From positions 1 to 32,641 of the forward strand of contig CADBCZ010000066.1 in the NCBI GenBank assembly GCA_902793335.1: a stretch of 32,641 bases of DNA, in the 5' to 3' direction. A program made the translations under genes and the position numbers. Below the pieces are notes generated by a model. That model had not been told where the DNA came from. It was given only the letters and a program-made list of their open reading frames with translations, and did not search any database. This DNA is from an uncultured Lachnospiraceae bacterium. GTDB taxonomy: Bacteria > Bacillota > Clostridia > Lachnospirales > Lachnospiraceae. Shown here piece by piece: positions 1 to 7,554 of this stretch (positions are counted from its first letter, which is position 1; each line of letters starts with the position of its first letter).

Positions 1-195
1 ACATGATTGCTACCTCACCTTCTTTTCTACTTTCTATTATATACAGTTTTTCGCACAAATCAACATCCAAATACGATTTTTTCTCATTTTAATGTATATC
101 ATAATACTACCATATCCATTTTCTTTTGATATTATACTTCTTGTTTTATTGTTTCTCTGCACTTTTTTCAAGAATATCAACATTACCATGTCGAA
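1..195. other. non-coding AT-rich flank
   Basis: No convincing reading frame, RNA gene or terminator is visible in this stretch. It is AT-rich and lies downstream of the Thoeris operon, just outside the first copy of the hairpin repeat. Confidence 0.5.
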
Positions 196-265
196 AAACG
201 GCAGGTATGCATTAAAACTATACTAATCATTTAATCAGCACAATCCCTATACATATCTGCCGTTT
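196..265. repeat. hairpin repeat element, copy 1
   Basis: A 14-bp stem (196-209 paired with 252-265, one G-T pair) encloses a 42-nt loop. The loop carries the 18-nt core ACTAATCATTTAATCAGC at 222-239. The same core and the same stem motif GGCAGRTATG/CATATCTGCC recur at 7555-7622 in the same orientation. The stem base differs between copies with both sides changed (C-G here, T-A there). On the minus strand the 3' arm is followed by TTTTTCG, so this copy, lying 22 nt after the last Thoeris gene, may also terminate that operon. The family is not recognised. Confidence 0.75.
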
Positions 266-287
266 CTTCTTGTTATACTAATTTTTA

Positions 288-1496
288 TTAATTTTTTTCC
301 TTTTCTATTATTACTAACTGCTTATACCTTTCATCCAGATATTCCTTTTCATTATAAATTACAAATTCAAAATCACCATTATCTAGATTTTCTTTATCTA
401 TTACATATATCTTCCCACCCAGACTATGAAAATAGTTTAATTCGTACTTACACCATACAGATTCTAATGATTTTTGTGATCGAACGAAAATCATTGCTTC
501 AGACTGTTTTAATCTCCATTCAATTACTTTCAATGTTGATTCACACAACAAATGTCGCTTCAAATAATCCGAATCATTAATCCAGTCACAGAACACCAAA
601 TTATTCTGTTTGTTCTCATAATCTATGAGCTTTTGTACAGTTTTCGCATCTGAACTACTATGAGAAACAAAGTACTTAAACTTCTTAATTTTCTGTTCTT
701 TTCCCAATTCTAATCTATATTCCAATTCCTCTGGATTAAAAGGAATACTATATGTCAAATTTGGATATATCTTTTTTAAATACTCCTTCCTTTTTTTGTT
801 CTTTGTATGCACTTGCATATACTTTTGTCTTCTTAATCTTGGTTGAAAATTAAAACTCTGCAAATGTTTAAAGGCCATTTCTCTCAACTGTCTATTAAGC
901 TCTGTATCATTGACTTTAAAAAAGAAATTAATAACCTTTGAATTATAATACTTCATCAACTCATTAATAATATAAACTTTATCTTTTTGTGAGGTATTCT
1001 TCCTTGAATACAAACCAATTAATACATCCAAAAAATCAGGTGTTACCATTTGCGTTTTAGAAGTAGCTTTTTCAATTTTTTCATTAATTCTTTTTATCTT
1101 GTTTTCTCGTTTATTCCAAAGTTTCTCAGTTTCATAACTCCATTGTTCATCAGAATAATTATCCATATGTTGTTTTCTTACTTGTGAAGAAATAATATGT
1201 TTAAAAACAGGATTGAACTCCAATAAACACTCCGGACCAGGCATATTATAGCGACTTTTTCCTTTATGTTTTTTTATGTGTCTATCTTTAATATCATAAT
1301 AATTCTTTTTAAACTCTACCGAATGCCATTCGTGAGGATAATATTTTTTTAGCAGCTTAACAACATCTTCTTTGTCATATTCTTTTGGTAAAACCTTGCT
1401 TATTGATGAAAGTTGTTTACTCCATTCATCTTGTATATCACGTATTTCATGATCATAAATATGCTTTGTTACTCCAGGCACATAATCACCACCCAT
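288..1496 (-). CDS. thsB2: TIR-domain protein, second ThsB-like Thoeris component
   Basis: 402 residues. The C-terminal ~130 residues (about 272-400) look like a TIR domain: KYFVSHSSSDAK is the first strand and loop, and VWCKYELNYF carries the likely catalytic glutamate (near residue 350), as in NADase TIRs. The first ~270 residues are lysine- and aromatic-rich, probably helical, and match no family I recognise. Thoeris TIR proteins sense phage and make a cyclic ADP-ribose signal that activates ThsA. This gene starts 26 nt after thsB1, so it is the third gene of the thsA-thsB1-thsB2 unit, and several Thoeris loci carry more than one ThsB. The Shine-Dalgarno before this ATG is weak. A GTG five codons further in has GGTGG ahead of it and could be the true start. 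The TIR call is firm; the Thoeris role is inferred from position. Confidence 0.8.
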   Translation of the reverse strand: MGGDYVPGVTKHIYDHEIRDIQDEWSKQLSSISKVLPKEYDKEDVVKLLKKYYPHEWHSVEFKKNYYDIKDRHIKKHKGKSRYNMPGPECLLEFNPVFKHIISSQVRKQHMDNYSDEQWSYETEKLWNKRENKIKRINEKIEKATSKTQMVTPDFLDVLIGLYSRKNTSQKDKVYIINELMKYYNSKVINFFFKVNDTELNRQLREMAFKHLQSFNFQPRLRRQKYMQVHTKNKKRKEYLKKIYPNLTYSIPFNPEELEYRLELGKEQKIKKFKYFVSHSSSDAKTVQKLIDYENKQNNLVFCDWINDSDYLKRHLLCESTLKVIEWRLKQSEAMIFVRSQKSLESVWCKYELNYFHSLGGKIYVIDKENLDNGDFEFVIYNEKEYLDERYKQLVIIEKEKN

Positions 1497-1522
1497 TTTA
1501 AATTTCTAAAAGTATCAGTCCA

Positions 1523-2170
1523 CTATTCCTCAGTAATTGACAAATCATATCCTTTTCCATTATTTTCACTTTTTTCATAAGCATTATTAATATATTTATT
1601 GGGATTATCTAAAAAAGTATCCTCTTCGACAAATGCTATATACGAACCATTCAGCCAATCATATGCGCCATTCACCTTTATCGGAGGATTTGAGTTGAAA
1701 TGGTTTTCTTTTATTATATCTTGTATCTTATACATATTATAATTTACCACACCATTTTCTAAACATTTAAACCATGAATAACTTCCTTTTTCCTTTTTAA
1801 TTACAGCAACCACACCATTCCTCAAAGATGTTCTATTATGTCTTTTTATTTTTTTCAGACAGTAAGAGATCTCCCATCCAATCCATTCACTATCTCGCAT
1901 ATTAGGAGAAAGAATTACTATCGTTACAGATGTATCATACATTAAATCTGCAAGATTTTTTCTTATTGTTTCTCGTTTATAATTTGTCATATCTTTAGAA
2001 TCAACATTCTCACCCCTGTAATATGTAGCATCATTACCGAGTGCTTTAATTATCTTATCTCTTAACTCTTTAGATTCACTATATTTATACGAAATAAATG
2101 TTTTGTGTGCCACTTTATCATCTCTCCTTTTCTTTTTAAACTCTTTACGCCATTCTCTGTTCTTTCGCAA
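1523..2170 (-). CDS. thsB1: ThsB-type TIR-like protein of a Thoeris system
   Basis: 215 residues, the usual size of ThsB (TIR-like, DUF1863/MTH538 family). The fold starts at HKTFISYKYSES (about residues 22-33). SEWIGWEISYCL (about 94-105) supplies the probable catalytic glutamate, E100. Known ThsB proteins detect phage infection and convert NAD+ into a cyclic ADP-ribose isomer that binds ThsA. The first ~20 residues are a basic extension (many K/R). The ATG lies inside the 3' end of thsA (26-nt overlap), which indicates translational coupling. Together with the adjacent SIR2-SLOG gene the assignment is strong; which phages trigger it cannot be read from sequence. Confidence 0.88.
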   Translation of the reverse strand: MRKNREWRKEFKKKRRDDKVAHKTFISYKYSESKELRDKIIKALGNDATYYRGENVDSKDMTNYKRETIRKNLADLMYDTSVTIVILSPNMRDSEWIGWEISYCLKKIKRHNRTSLRNGVVAVIKKEKGSYSWFKCLENGVVNYNMYKIQDIIKENHFNSNPPIKVNGAYDWLNGSYIAFVEEDTFLDNPNKYINNAYEKSENNGKGYDLSITEE

Positions 2171-3572
2171 TAGTTGTTACTATTTCCACCAACTTATCAA
2201 CATTTGGTTCTTTTTCTAAAATATCTATATATTTCTCTAAATATTTGTAATTATCCATATTCGCTTTAACCTCATCGAATATTTTCTTTGCCATAAAACC
2301 TGTACTTCCAATTGGAATAATAATATTTTCGTTATCTCTTGCAATAATAAATTCTTCCCAACACCCAGGAGCATCAATTATTTTTTTAGAACCTTTTGGT
2401 TCTTCCTTATTTCCAAACATAAATACAGCTATTCCAGTATCAGAAATCATATCTCTTCTATATTGATTATACAAATTATTTTTTTCTTTCAAATCCATTA
2501 TTCCTTGCGGAAAAGGTCTAAGGCATAAGTATTCATCTATATGTTTATACTTACTTTGAAATATTTCAGATAATGCTCCATTTATAACTGATGACCCCAA
2601 TCCAAGTCCAAATCCCGATGTAATCTTAAAATCATTTTTTACTAAATTCTTAGCAATTTTTTTTGCTAACTCCTTCGCTTTCTCACTCCCCCAAGCACCA
2701 TAATCATCAGCGCTACCGGAAACAAAAACATTATTTCTCTTTACTGCAAGTTCTATATTCCGAAGTATATCTGTAATCTCATTGTAATCATCCACAAATA
2801 CAGTCTGTATTCCGTAACGAGCCAAATCTTTAGACCTTAATTCTTGCCTCGCTTTTTCATATCCATAATCCTCATCATTTTCATAATCTAGTTTATTTAC
2901 ACTTCTAAGAACACAATAATGTTCTGCAATATTTTCATCCATAAGAGCATGAATTTGACCTAAAACATAGTCCAGATTTGGGTCTTCAAAACTAAATCCA
3001 ATAAAAAGAAATTTCTTTGATATTAAATCGCCCTTCAATATTGTTTTAAATAGTGGTCTTTTATTATCATACAATATATAGTCATCTTTTGTTAAAACCG
3101 CATGAGCCGGGTGATCCACATCGCCATGCATTTTATAAACAACCGCATCTCTATTCAACAAAACCGTAGCCAATTGATCTGAGTCCATCTTAACATCAAC
3201 TTTTTTATTATTCTTTTCAAGTTCTTTTTCAATAAGTTTATCATAATTGGTGGTCCAATATGTTGATATAGGGAGTCTCGCAATAATTTCAACATTCTCA
3301 TTTTCATCAACTTCTGCATTAAAGACATTTAACAATTCTTGATTTATACTAGCTCTAGCACCAGACTCATTTCTATAATATTGAGCAACCGAAAGATAAT
3401 CTTTTTCCCTCTCGATTTCAAGAGATACTTCCTTAGCCAGCGGCTTCAGTAGAGTTTTCCAATCAACATATCCCGACCCTCTCGATAACCCCGCTCCGGC
3501 AAATATACTTGCATTTCCCTCTCTTATTGCTTGAACATATTTCCTTATCATCGTATTTTTCGATATAGCCAT
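2145..3572 (-). CDS. thsA: ThsA, SIR2-SLOG NADase effector of Thoeris
   Basis: 475 residues, nearly identical in length to characterised SIR2-SLOG ThsA proteins (~476). The N-terminal SIR2 domain (about 1-280) has SIFAGAGLSRGSG for NAD binding, TTNYDKL with N109, and KMHGDVDHP with H149. These match the catalytic Asn/His pair of ThsA. The C-terminal SLOG domain (about 281-475) has VFVSGSADD, the glycine-rich TSGFGLGLGSSV, and YRRDM (R372/R373) near the residue that contacts the cyclic ADP-ribose signal in known ThsA. On activation ThsA depletes cellular NAD+ and aborts infection. It is the first gene of the operon. The start is fixed by GGAGGAGGG a few bases before the ATG. It is divergent from a BlaI-type regulator across 244 nt. 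Confidence 0.93.
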   Translation of the reverse strand: MAISKNTMIRKYVQAIREGNASIFAGAGLSRGSGYVDWKTLLKPLAKEVSLEIEREKDYLSVAQYYRNESGARASINQELLNVFNAEVDENENVEIIARLPISTYWTTNYDKLIEKELEKNNKKVDVKMDSDQLATVLLNRDAVVYKMHGDVDHPAHAVLTKDDYILYDNKRPLFKTILKGDLISKKFLFIGFSFEDPNLDYVLGQIHALMDENIAEHYCVLRSVNKLDYENDEDYGYEKARQELRSKDLARYGIQTVFVDDYNEITDILRNIELAVKRNNVFVSGSADDYGAWGSEKAKELAKKIAKNLVKNDFKITSGFGLGLGSSVINGALSEIFQSKYKHIDEYLCLRPFPQGIMDLKEKNNLYNQYRRDMISDTGIAVFMFGNKEEPKGSKKIIDAPGCWEEFIIARDNENIIIPIGSTGFMAKKIFDEVKANMDNYKYLEKYIDILEKEPNVDKLVEIVTTIAKEQRMA

Positions 3573-3816
3573 TTTATCCCTCCTCCAATATAATCATGAG
3601 TAATTCATTAAACATCTGTTACTAAATCATAAAGGTAATTATTACACTAAGAAAATATTTTTAGATACACTAGCAGTTCTAATTCATAGCAAATTGAATA
3701 CAAAACAGAAACATTTTTAAGGCTTTACCCCACTCATCAAAACATGATATAATTAAATTTACACTTTTCGTTACTAATTGCAAAAGTTAAACGACATTAA
3801 TTAGGAGGATTCAAAA
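3573..3816. promoter_or_regulatory. divergent intergenic region between thsA and blaI-like gene
   Basis: For the plus-strand regulator a promoter fits at TTTACC (3724-3729), an 18-nt spacer and TATAAT (3748-3753). Just downstream is an imperfect dyad, ACTTTT (3763-3768) / AAAAGT (3782-3787), which could be an operator. AGGAGG precedes the regulator ATG. I see no equally clear promoter for thsA on the minus strand. No classical TACA-TGTA BlaI operator is obvious. Confidence 0.5.
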
Positions 3817-4134
3817 ATGCAAGAACTCACTAAAACTGAAGAAGTAATTATGCTTGCCATTTGGAAAATGGATAAAGCCATATCTTTATCCTCGGTAATG
3901 GAAGCAACCAACTATGAACCTAGAGCTAAGGCCTGGAAGCCTCAAACTGTATCAACATATTTCAGAAAACTAATTGAAAAAAAATACATTAAAATGATTA
4001 GAAATGGTAAAGAATATACATATAAACCACTTATCACTATAGAAAAATACAGAGAGTTTAAGTTAAATAATCTTTACCACTACTATTTTGATGGAGATAA
4101 GAAAATTCTTATCGATTCTATAAATACTTTATAG
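3817..4134 (+). CDS. orphan BlaI/MecI-family winged-helix repressor
   Basis: 105 residues of the penicillinase-repressor (BlaI/MecI/CopY) type. It opens with LTKTEEVIMLAIWKMD and has the recognition-helix/wing segment TVSTYFRKLIEKKYIK followed by RNGKEYTYKPLI, both typical of the family. It is about 20 residues shorter than BlaI (~125), ending early in the C-terminal dimerisation part. No BlaR1/MecR1 sensor-protease or beta-lactamase gene is nearby, so it is not a standard resistance regulator. It is one of very few plus-strand genes here and is divergent from thsA, so regulation of the Thoeris operon or of itself is the natural guess; this is inference. The RBS is AGGAGG 8 nt before the ATG. 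Confidence 0.8.
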   Translation: MQELTKTEEVIMLAIWKMDKAISLSSVMEATNYEPRAKAWKPQTVSTYFRKLIEKKYIKMIRNGKEYTYKPLITIEKYREFKLNNLYHYYFDGDKKILIDSINTL

Positions 4135-4155
4135 CTAAAAATATCTATATTTGTC

Positions 4156-4197
4156 TATACAACAGAATCCTTTTTCCCGTTCGGATTCTGTTGTATA
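4156..4197. terminator. bidirectional hairpin between convergent genes
   Basis: A perfect 15-bp stem (4156-4170 with 4183-4197) has a 12-nt loop. It lies between the convergent blaI-like gene (plus) and agrD (minus). U-tracts are poor on both sides, so its strength as a terminator is uncertain. Confidence 0.6.
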
Positions 4198-4263
4198 TTA
4201 ACGTATAAAACTTACACTACAAATGATTATTCACGCACAGCATTTGTCGTTTCGTTATAGAAT

Positions 4264-4407
4264 CTATTTACTCTTAAGCTTTGCCTTCATCTCTTTCGAC
4301 ATCTTAGGCTGATATCCTAATAAAATACATGCCGAATTCGCTTCTTTTTTTGCATTATAAAATGCAACTTTTGACATAGATTCTAATATTTTTCTTTTTG
4401 TATCCAT
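4264..4407 (-). CDS. agrD: AgrD-type autoinducing peptide precursor
   Basis: A 47-codon gene starting with ATGGATACAAAA and ending AAGAGTAAATAG, preceded by GGAGG 8 nt upstream. The peptide has the three parts of AgrD: a basic amphipathic leader (MDTKRKILESMSKV), a core NSACILLGY, and a charged tail beginning QPKMSKEMK. Aligned with staphylococcal AgrD (the CDFIM ring followed by DEPKIP), the predicted thiolactone ring is C27-I-L-L-G31, with cleavage before Tyr32. The N-terminal trim point cannot be set. It lies downstream of agrB and has its own copy of the 57-bp promoter repeat, so the peptide can be expressed apart from its processing enzyme. Confidence 0.85.
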   Translation of the reverse strand: MDTKRKILESMSKVAFYNAKKEANSACILLGYQPKMSKEMKAKLKSK

Positions 4408-4452
4408 TTCTTGAACCTCCATACATTACTTTTGCCTTTCAGCTACTACCAA

Positions 4453-4525
4453 ATATTACAAATTTCGATTAAAAAGTAAATACTATTTGCATGAGGTACA
4501 GATTTCGAGCACGAAATACATCTCA
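4453..4525 (-). promoter_or_regulatory. agrD promoter with LytTR-like direct repeats (57-bp repeat copy 1)
   Basis: On the minus strand: -35 TTTACT (4475-4480), a 16-nt spacer and -10 TAATAT (4453-4458). Just upstream are two 9-bp direct-repeat half-sites, written on the plus strand as TACAGATTT (4497-4505) and TACATCTCA (4517-4525). They are exactly 20 bp apart, the two-turn spacing LytTR regulators use. Bases 4469-4525 match 5165-5221 at 50 of 57 positions. The upstream half-site overlaps the agrB stop codon. Confidence 0.7.
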
Positions 4526-5113
4526 CGACATCTTTATTTTCCCCAACAACAACATCAGTGCGACAACCAAAATACCGTTTATCATGTATCCGTGTATACC
4601 TAACTTTAATAATACAGATATTATTATTGCTATATTACCTATTAATAAAATCAGTCTTGTTTTATACACAAATATTATCTTTTCATCCATATCAATTGGT
4701 CTGTTTTCATTTTCCACAGGAGCAAAAGCTAAAATGATCACATCTGCAATCAGTAATATAATTATACTAATATTCATAGAAACCGGCACTTGGTTTAACT
4801 TACACAAGAAAGCCACTACCGCACACGAAAACAAGTAACATCTTATTCTTGTTTTTGCATGATATCCACCTGCCATGCACCTTAAAGGAACAAGAATAAT
4901 AGAACTAAATATCATAGTGACAACTGATTTCATGAATATAGCTATAATAATATATGATATGTAATGTATGACTTTTAACACCATACATTCTAACCCAAAG
5001 CGATATATATCCGCCTCTTCCTCATCAATAAAATGTTCTCCGACCATAACGCATAAAATTCTGTTAATGAACGTATCTAACAATTTAATTCTACTATTCT
5101 GAATGTCCTTCAT
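4523..5113 (-). CDS. agrB: AgrB-type peptide-processing membrane endopeptidase
   Basis: 196 residues from the chosen start. AgrB is an integral membrane cysteine protease that cleaves the AgrD tail and forms the thiolactone. The catalytic pair sits in AGGYHAKTRIRCYLF as H85 and C92, seven residues apart as in staphylococcal H77/C84. About five or six hydrophobic segments follow and precede it. An upstream in-frame ATG (to 5164) exists, but it falls between the predicted -35 and -10 boxes of the agrB promoter. The ATG at 5113 has GAGGTGA just ahead, so I use that. It is separated from the kinase gene by a terminator and from agrD by a second promoter. Confidence 0.9.
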   Translation of the reverse strand: MKDIQNSRIKLLDTFINRILCVMVGEHFIDEEEADIYRFGLECMVLKVIHYISYIIIAIFMKSVVTMIFSSIILVPLRCMAGGYHAKTRIRCYLFSCAVVAFLCKLNQVPVSMNISIIILLIADVIILAFAPVENENRPIDMDEKIIFVYKTRLILLIGNIAIIISVLLKLGIHGYMINGILVVALMLLLGKIKMS

Positions 5114-5148
5114 GCTCTCACCTCTGAAAAAAGTTTTCAAACAACTTA

Positions 5149-5221
5149 ATAATCTACTTAACATTTAAAAAGTAAATACTTTTTACGTGAGGTACAGATT
5201 TTTTGCACGAAATACATTTCA
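5149..5221 (-). promoter_or_regulatory. agrB promoter with LytTR-like direct repeats (57-bp repeat copy 2)
   Basis: Minus-strand -35 TTTACT (5171-5176), a 16-nt spacer and -10 GATTAT (5149-5154). The upstream half-sites read on plus are TACAGATTT (5193-5201) and TACATTTCA (5213-5221), again exactly 20 bp apart. Layout and spacing are identical to the agrD copy, offset by 696 bp, which argues for one activator, presumably the adjacent LytTR regulator, driving both promoters. Confidence 0.72.
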
Positions 5222-5226
5222 GGCAT

Positions 5227-5249
5227 TAAAAAAGGGCATTTCTGCCCTT
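5227..5249 (-). terminator. intrinsic terminator after the agr sensor kinase gene
   Basis: On the minus strand AAGGGCA-GAAA-TGCCCTT is followed by a run of T. The stem starts within the stop codon of the kinase gene (TAA at 5250-5248). It separates the regulator/kinase unit from agrB. Confidence 0.85.
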
Positions 5250-6534
5250 ATTTACACAGGAATATATCAATTACAAACATTCCCGTCTCTTCTTTAAACT
5301 TAATATCACCGTTATATTTTTCTATACACGATTGTACATTTAAAAGACCAATTCCTCTGTTTTTTCCTTTATTTGAAACCGGGATTCCCTTCTTCCACTT
5401 AATGGTTTGATAACTGTTCTTAATCTGTATCGATATCATTTCATGAAATGAATGTATTGAAATATCGACAACTCTCATACCATCAACCTGCCCGCAGGCT
5501 TCTATTGAGTTATCCAACAGGTTTCCAAATATAGTTGTAACATCAATAGGTTCAATAAAGTCCAACATAACATTATCAACTTTTATATTGAAATCAATTC
5601 CTTTTTCCGACATTATAGTGGACTTATCCGTTAATAAAATATCCAATATCGGATTACCTGTATATCTAACCGGAATTAACGGTTGCAACATCCCCTCTAT
5701 CTTATTGGTATACCTGACTGCATCCGCAACATTTCCACTTCGATATAATTTTTCTATCGAGTCTATATGCTTATTAACGTCATGTAATATCTGAACGGTT
5801 CTTTTATATTTTTGTTCCTGATGTAAATAGTACTCGTATTGCATGTTCGCCTGTTTTTCTAATGCCCTGACCTCATACTCCAAATAATTTTTCTCATTCA
5901 TTACTTTTACAAAGTATAATAGGTAAAGATCAGCAAGTACAATGCAACCAAGATTTAAAATCAAAAGATAGTTATTATCCTTTTTATCAGCGATTCCCAC
6001 AATCACAATTATATCGATCAACGAATACATCAATATTATGCAATTAAATATATACTGCATATTAGTAAAGGGTGTGTGTTTCAGCAGCCTCTCAACCACC
6101 ATGTAATATAAAAATATAAGTATAATCTTTGAGAATGCCACCTCCAGACAATTGCGCATAACCTCGTCAATTATCTCTATATCCAGCATCTCCATAATCC
6201 AGTCAATTAACCCAACGCCAAGAGATTCGCAAATAGCCATAACAAAAAGAACTACTTCCGATTCAAGTAACCTTTTAACCGGACGTTCGACTTCTTCAAA
6301 ATATAGAAAAACTGAACAAATTCCAACAGCAACAACCCATATTGCAAAATTCAAAAAAGCGATATCTAACAAATTAACAAATGCAATTCCAAGTGTTATC
6401 ACTAACTCTATATTGATGTATAAAATATTTGACTTTACTGTCCTCTTATATCTACCATCCATATATTGCATTATAATTTTTATGATAATAAAACAGGATA
6501 CACAGGAACATAAAAACAAAATAATTTTTTCCAT
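5248..6534 (-). CDS. agrC: AgrC-type sensor histidine kinase (GHKL)
   Basis: 428 residues. The N-terminal half (about 1-210) holds six or seven hydrophobic segments, the peptide-sensing membrane domain. A short coiled segment leads to the phosphoacceptor region QILHDVNKHI with H251. The GHKL ATPase domain follows, with N-box NLLDNSIEACG (N338/N342) and glycine box NRGIGLLNV (about 392-400). These are the marks of AgrC-like kinases, which lack a classical HisKA dimerisation sequence. It starts 8 nt after the response-regulator stop codon, so the two are co-transcribed. It presumably senses the AgrD-derived cyclic peptide made two genes downstream. Confidence 0.9.
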   Translation of the reverse strand: MEKIILFLCSCVSCFIIIKIIMQYMDGRYKRTVKSNILYINIELVITLGIAFVNLLDIAFLNFAIWVVAVGICSVFLYFEEVERPVKRLLESEVVLFVMAICESLGVGLIDWIMEMLDIEIIDEVMRNCLEVAFSKIILIFLYYMVVERLLKHTPFTNMQYIFNCIILMYSLIDIIVIVGIADKKDNNYLLILNLGCIVLADLYLLYFVKVMNEKNYLEYEVRALEKQANMQYEYYLHQEQKYKRTVQILHDVNKHIDSIEKLYRSGNVADAVRYTNKIEGMLQPLIPVRYTGNPILDILLTDKSTIMSEKGIDFNIKVDNVMLDFIEPIDVTTIFGNLLDNSIEACGQVDGMRVVDISIHSFHEMISIQIKNSYQTIKWKKGIPVSNKGKNRGIGLLNVQSCIEKYNGDIKFKEETGMFVIDIFLCK

Positions 6535-6542
6535 ATTTATAC

Positions 6543-7283
6543 CTACACTAAATGATGTATATAATCATTCATTATCTCCTTAAACCTGGCGACTCTTTTC
6601 TGTGATAATGGCAAACTCTTTCCATTATCCATATACACTTCATAGCCTTGAATCTTTTCTATGTGGCGCAAATTCACCAAACATCCTCTACAATTAACAG
6701 CAAATCCATAATCAGCCAGTTCATCAATGAGTTTTCCCATAACATACGAGTATTCGTATACTGCATCCTTAAGAACAATTGAAATTTTACGTTTAGATTT
6801 AATATATTCAAAATATATAATATCATTTATATTTATTTTAAGTATGGGATACTCTCTCCCATGATCATTTGTGACCTTATAAAACGTTTTCTCTATAGAG
6901 TCTTTCAGTCCCTCAATCTCCGGAATCAAATCATGCATTTGCTCTATAACCTTGTCCACAATCAATGGTTTGCACAAAAACGAAAATGCATGTATTTCAT
7001 TAATTGCCTGCATACAGTATTGTTCAAAACTAGTTATGTAGATTATTTTTATCTGAGGGTATCTTGATTTTAACTGTCTGCCCAAATCAATTCCATTTTC
7101 TCCGTTAATTTCGATATCAAGTATTGCCAAATCAATATCTTGCTTATCTGCCAGCATTTCCTCTGCGGACGTAAACAACTGCAATACATTATCTATTCCC
7201 AATTTATCAAAAACAGAAGTAAAAATGCCTTTTGCACTACTCAAATCTTCACTGTTATCGTCACATATAGCAACCTTTATCAT
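6543..7283 (-). CDS. agrA: LytTR response regulator (AgrA-type)
   Basis: 246 residues. The receiver domain (1-~120) has the acidic pair D8/D9, phosphoacceptor D56 in AILDIEING, T84 in YITS and K105 in CKPL. The LytTR DNA-binding domain (about 140-240) includes YFEYIKSKRKISIVL and the closing NCRGCLVNLRHI. LytTR proteins bind two direct repeats in adjacent grooves, and two such paired sites lie before agrB and agrD. GGTGAT precedes the ATG, and a strong promoter lies ~70 nt upstream. Confidence 0.9.
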   Translation of the reverse strand: MIKVAICDDNSEDLSSAKGIFTSVFDKLGIDNVLQLFTSAEEMLADKQDIDLAILDIEINGENGIDLGRQLKSRYPQIKIIYITSFEQYCMQAINEIHAFSFLCKPLIVDKVIEQMHDLIPEIEGLKDSIEKTFYKVTNDHGREYPILKININDIIYFEYIKSKRKISIVLKDAVYEYSYVMGKLIDELADYGFAVNCRGCLVNLRHIEKIQGYEVYMDNGKSLPLSQKRVARFKEIMNDYIHHLV

Positions 7284-7349
7284 TCTATCACCACTTTTGC
7301 AACTCCCTTATTCATTGGAGCATTTGCATTTATTAATTTAGTATATAAT

Positions 7350-7378
7350 ATTATACATTTTCTTTCATAAAGCGTCAA
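7350..7378 (-). promoter_or_regulatory. promoter of the agr regulator/kinase operon
   Basis: Minus strand TTGACG (7373-7378), a 17-nt spacer and TATAAT (7350-7355): a near-consensus housekeeping promoter. No LytTR-like repeat is seen at this promoter, so basal expression of the sensor pair is expected. Confidence 0.8.
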
Positions 7379-7554
7379 CAATCCACAATACAGTGTGACA
7401 TTATACATGATTTTTTTAGTTGCATTTTTGTTTTTCTAAAATTATATTTTAAATTATCTCAACTAATATTAAAATTTATCTGATCAGTTGTCGAAATATG
7501 TCGTACGAATTATGTTGATATTGTCAATATTCTTGTTATAATAACTCTTGTTTT

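Noticed and set aside
4491-4838. Open frame of 115 codons on the plus strand
   Set aside because: It is antisense to agrB, whose catalytic motif and ribosome site are clear, and it starts inside the promoter repeat.
5110-5164. Longer AgrB starting at 5164
   Set aside because: That ATG lies between the predicted -35 and -10 boxes of the agrB promoter, and it lacks a ribosome site.
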